Positions 5,746 to 7,903 of a stretch of 7,903 nucleotides of DNA are shown here, one piece after another. The position numbers were made by a program, and so were the translations under genes. The notes beneath the pieces were generated by a model, which was given only the letters and a program-made list of their open reading frames with translations, did not search any database and was not told where the DNA came from. The stretch spans positions 1-7,903 of the forward strand of contig JAOZRF010000116.1 in NCBI GenBank assembly GCA_029940245.1, written 5' to 3'. This DNA comes from Desulfobacula sp. Lineage in GTDB: Bacteria > Desulfobacterota > Desulfobacteria > Desulfobacterales > Desulfobacteraceae. How positions within the stretch are numbered: the stretch's first letter is position 1; every line of letters begins with the position of its first letter.

Positions 5746-7029
5746 TCACTTTAGAATTGAACCCATCCCATTGACGGGAAATTCCCGGCAAAGCGCCAAT
5801 ACCCTTTCTTTGGCCTGATTTATGACCACCGTGTTTGTCAGGTTCATCAACGCCATATCCATTAAGTCAACAATTTTTCGCATCTGGACATCTCCCATTC
5901 CCCTGGCCGATACAGCAGCGCTTCCCAGCCTGATGCCACTGACTTTCCCTGAAGCATTCTCATCTTTGGGTACCACATTCCGATTCAAAATAATCCCGAT
6001 GGATTCTAAAACAGATTCCGCCGGCCTGCCTGAAATCCCTTTATTCGTCAGATCGATCAGCACCTGGTGATTATCCGTTCCGTCACTGATAACATGATAT
6101 CCTTTTTCCATGAGCAGCCGGGCCATAACCCTGGCGTTCTCAAGGGTATTTTTCTGTGCCCGGACAAATTTATCTTCCCTGGCAAGCTTGAAAATCAATG
6201 CTTTTGCAGCCATGAGATTGACGGCACTGGTGCCCTGGCATCCCGGGAATACGGCGCTATCTATTTTTTTCCCAAATTTTTTTTTGCAGAGGATCACACC
6301 GCCACGGCCGCCCATCATGGTTTTGTAGCAGGTGAATGTGACAAAATCAGAATAAGGCACGGGGCTTGGAATCAAATTTGCAGCCACAAGGCCTGCCAGA
6401 TGGGCCATATCAGACAGAAAAAATGCAGAAACCTCTTTAGCGATGACAGATATTTTTTCATAATCAATCAGTCTTGGATATGAGCTGGCACCGGCAACTA
6501 TCATTCTGGGTTTCAGGCAATGGGCCATCTGCCTGACCTGATCATAGTCAATCAGTTCTGTTTCAGGATTGACCTTATAGTGACTGAAATCAAAACATTT
6601 ACTTGTGATAGAGGCCGGGTGCCCGTGGGAAAGATGCCCCCCGTGGGGAAGGCTCATGGAAAGAATCCTGTCTCCTGTTTTCAGCACGCTGAAATATACG
6701 GCCAGGTTGGCAGATGTGCCGCTGTGGGGCTGGACATTGACATGTTCTGCCTTAAACAGTGACCTGCCCCTTTCAATGGCCAGATTTTCAACCTTGTCCG
6801 CATTGATGCAGCCTGCGTGGAAACGATTCCCGGGATACCCTTCAATGGTTTTTGTATTAAAGACTGAACCCATTACCTCCAGGATTGACTGAGGGGAATG
6901 ATTCTCCGCTGCAATCAGGTTTAATGTGGTTTCAAGCCGATTTTCTTCTTTTTTAACCAGCCCGGCAAGTTCTGGGTCATCTTTAGCTAAAGTTAACATG
7001 AGCTGAGCATACAATATGTTCCGGTCCAT
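5746..7029 (-). CDS. Serine hydroxymethyltransferase-family PLP enzyme with altered active site
   Basis: 427 residues, full length, aligning without large gaps to E. coli GlyA (417). SHMT forms serine from glycine with methylene-tetrahydrofolate in the cytoplasm. Conserved here: EGYPG (63-67) with E63, VQPHSG (99-104), PHGGHLSHG (128-136), DMAHLAG (207-213), the PLP lysine K236, GGRGG (240-244), and the carboxylate-binding arginine R367. Changed against E. coli numbering: S35 to A41, Y38 to H44, Y55 to T61, K62 to N68, Y64 to F70, Y65 to H71, H228 to Y235. These positions line the substrate and folate pocket and are near invariant in GlyA. The enzyme could be a paralogue with another amino-acid or aldehyde substrate, so I do not give it the symbol glyA. 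Start ATG is preceded by an in-frame TAA 12 bases upstream and lacks a Shine-Dalgarno. No neighbour of the one-carbon pathway is present. Confidence 0.85.
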   Translation of the reverse strand: MDRNILYAQLMLTLAKDDPELAGLVKKEENRLETTLNLIAAENHSPQSILEVMGSVFNTKTIEGYPGNRFHAGCINADKVENLAIERGRSLFKAEHVNVQPHSGTSANLAVYFSVLKTGDRILSMSLPHGGHLSHGHPASITSKCFDFSHYKVNPETELIDYDQVRQMAHCLKPRMIVAGASSYPRLIDYEKISVIAKEVSAFFLSDMAHLAGLVAANLIPSPVPYSDFVTFTCYKTMMGGRGGVILCKKKFGKKIDSAVFPGCQGTSAVNLMAAKALIFKLAREDKFVRAQKNTLENARVMARLLMEKGYHVISDGTDNHQVLIDLTNKGISGRPAESVLESIGIILNRNVVPKDENASGKVSGIRLGSAAVSARGMGDVQMRKIVDLMDMALMNLTNTVVINQAKERVLALCREFPVNGMGSILK

Positions 7030-7039
7030 CGCAAATAAA

Positions 7040-7068
7040 ATTTAAACGGAAGAATACATTGAGTTCAA
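7040..7068 (-). promoter_or_regulatory. Candidate promoter of the SHMT-like gene
   Basis: On the minus strand TTGAAC (7068-7063) and TTAAAT (7045-7040) are exactly 17 bp apart, with 4 of 6 matches to each consensus. Transcription would begin about 4 bases before the ATG at 7029, giving a nearly leaderless mRNA. This agrees with the absence of a ribosome binding site. It overlaps the start region of the divergent transporter remnant. Confidence 0.35.
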
Positions 7069-7814
7069 ATTCCGAGAGCAATACTTGCCAAATGCTTTAT
7101 CTTTTGAAGACAATCCCAAAGAAAAATGCGGGAGATTTCAGCGGTGGTTTTGCCTCACGCAAAGGCAATCTTCTGGGGGTAATTCTCATTTCCCAGTTTA
7201 TCTGTGGAATGATTCTGGCAGGCATAGCCCTGTTTATTTCAGAAACGATCCCCCCTGGTGAGTCGCTAATTTATGGTGCCCTTGCCGGTATTTTCGGCAA
7301 CATAGGACTTATTTCCCTATACAGAGGACTGGCACAGGGCCGTATGGGCATTGTTGCCCCCTTGTCTGCCGTTCTTACCGCGCTTGTGCCCATTGGATTT
7401 ACTGCCCTTTACAAAGGACTTCCCTCCATTACCCAGGCGTTGGGATTTGCCTGTTTTATGGTGGCAGTGTGGCTGCTCTCATCTGCCGAGGCCGGATTCA
7501 GGATGAGCCGGAATGAATTTTTCCTCTCCTTTGCAGCAGGTCTTGGATTCGGGCTTTTTTTTATCTTTATTGATCAGGCAAATGATCTCGCTGTTTTCTG
7601 GCCCCTGGTGGGAGCGAGAGTTGCCTCCGTCTCCCTGCTGCTTTTTTTTATATTAATGAGAGGGAAAACGGCAATGCCTTTGACTGGACAATGGATTTTA
7701 ATTGGGATTACGGGTATTCTGGATGCGGCTGGGAATGCTTTTTTTTCCCTGGTCCATAAGAAAATTACCGTTTGCCAATACTGTTGTAATGGAAAGGTCT
7801 TTATCAAGCAATAA
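7059..7814 (+). pseudogene. EamA/DMT-family transporter, truncated at both ends
   Basis: The open frame encodes 251 residues, but only about residues 24-231 (nucleotides 7128-7751) look like an EamA transporter of the subgroup that begins with a WGxGDFxGGxASR motif. Here the part from GDFSGGFASRKGN (25-37) onward is present, followed by about seven membrane segments, including SLYRGLAQGRMGIVAPLSAV (86-105) and GILDAAGNAFF (219-229). EamA proteins normally have ten segments in two repeats. The first segment is missing and replaced by a polar stretch, and the last two or three are missing. The final ~20 residues (from VHKK) are antisense to the isoaspartyl dipeptidase-like gene and so are not transporter. 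The frame itself has no internal stop, and a TTG start with GGAAG 6 bases upstream is possible, so a short protein could be made, but function as an exporter is unlikely. Confidence 0.7.
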
Positions 7815-7903
7815 AATATCAGCATCAAATCCTTTGTTTACTTCTCCTTTTCCATTTAGCTGGAACAGCTTTGCAGGATTTTGAGTTATTACCCCGAGGG
7901 CAA
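7698..7903 (-). CDS. Isoaspartyl dipeptidase-like amidohydrolase, C-terminal end only (altered 3' end)
   Basis: Minus-strand frame entering from the right window edge and ending at TAA 7700-7698; 67 residues are visible. It reads ALGVITQNPAKLF, then KGEVNKGFDADILLLD and TTVLANGNFLMDQGKK. This is the C-terminal pattern of IadA (E. coli: KGEILPGNDADLL and ARGKLMVKDGK), where the strand returns to the beta-sandwich domain. IadA releases L-aspartate from isoaspartyl dipeptides using two zinc ions; the metal site is in the missing part. Family proteins end with a KGTFE-like tail about eight residues after the DGK; here that tail is replaced by about 13 unrelated residues (SIPSRIQNTRNPN) read antisense through the EamA remnant. 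Other amidohydrolases have a similar C-terminus, so IadA is the best but not the only reading. Confidence 0.62.
   Translation of the reverse strand, partial: ALGVITQNPAKLFQLNGKGEVNKGFDADILLLDKDLSITTVLANGNFLMDQGKKSIPSRIQNTRNPN

Noticed and set aside
6067..6483. 138-codon plus-strand open frame inside the SHMT-like gene
   Set aside because: Antisense shadow of a well-conserved protein; overlaps other similar shadows and has no recognisable domain.

Overview
The window looks like a chromosomal piece of an anaerobic or facultative bacterium, most likely a Desulfobacterota-type sulfate reducer. This rests on gene content (a UROD-like methyltransferase-family protein, a fused DctQM TRAP carrier, and an isocitrate lyase/PEP mutase-family lyase under an XRE-cupin regulator) and a moderate, AT-leaning base composition. 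It is inference; no rRNA or marker gene is present.

Left part (1-5033) is a catabolic module. A uroporphyrinogen decarboxylase-like gene (cut by the window edge) runs left. Divergent from it is an XRE-cupin regulator, followed on the same strand by a C-C lyase of the isocitrate lyase/PEP mutase family, a periplasmic TRAP binding protein (DctP) and a fused TRAP membrane protein (DctQM). The three genes after the regulator are evenly spaced (about 41-42 bp), each with a good ribosome binding site, and look like one operon. Two near-identical 15-bp inverted repeats, TTTGCTAATAGTAAA (481-495) and TTTGCTATAAGCAAA (1135-1149), lie in front of the regulator and in front of the lyase. They are my best candidate operators for the regulator. 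The simplest model is that DctP-DctQM imports a small organic acid and the lyase cleaves it (for example a methylated malate or methylisocitrate analogue), with the regulator sensing the substrate or product.

Right part (5034-7903) is a patchwork. A zinc-ribbon Nudix hydrolase converges on dctQM with no gap at all. Upstream of it lie frameshifted scraps resembling a YdcF/DUF218 protein. Next comes a full-length serine hydroxymethyltransferase homologue whose pyridoxal-phosphate lysine is intact but which has lost several otherwise near-invariant substrate-site residues, so it may not be an ordinary GlyA. Divergent from it is an EamA-type transporter gene lacking its first and last membrane segments. 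Its 3' end is joined, at a run of eight T, to the 3' end of an oppositely oriented isoaspartyl-dipeptidase-like gene, which looks like a deletion junction.

No rRNA, tRNA, CRISPR array, insertion sequence or strong intrinsic terminator was found.
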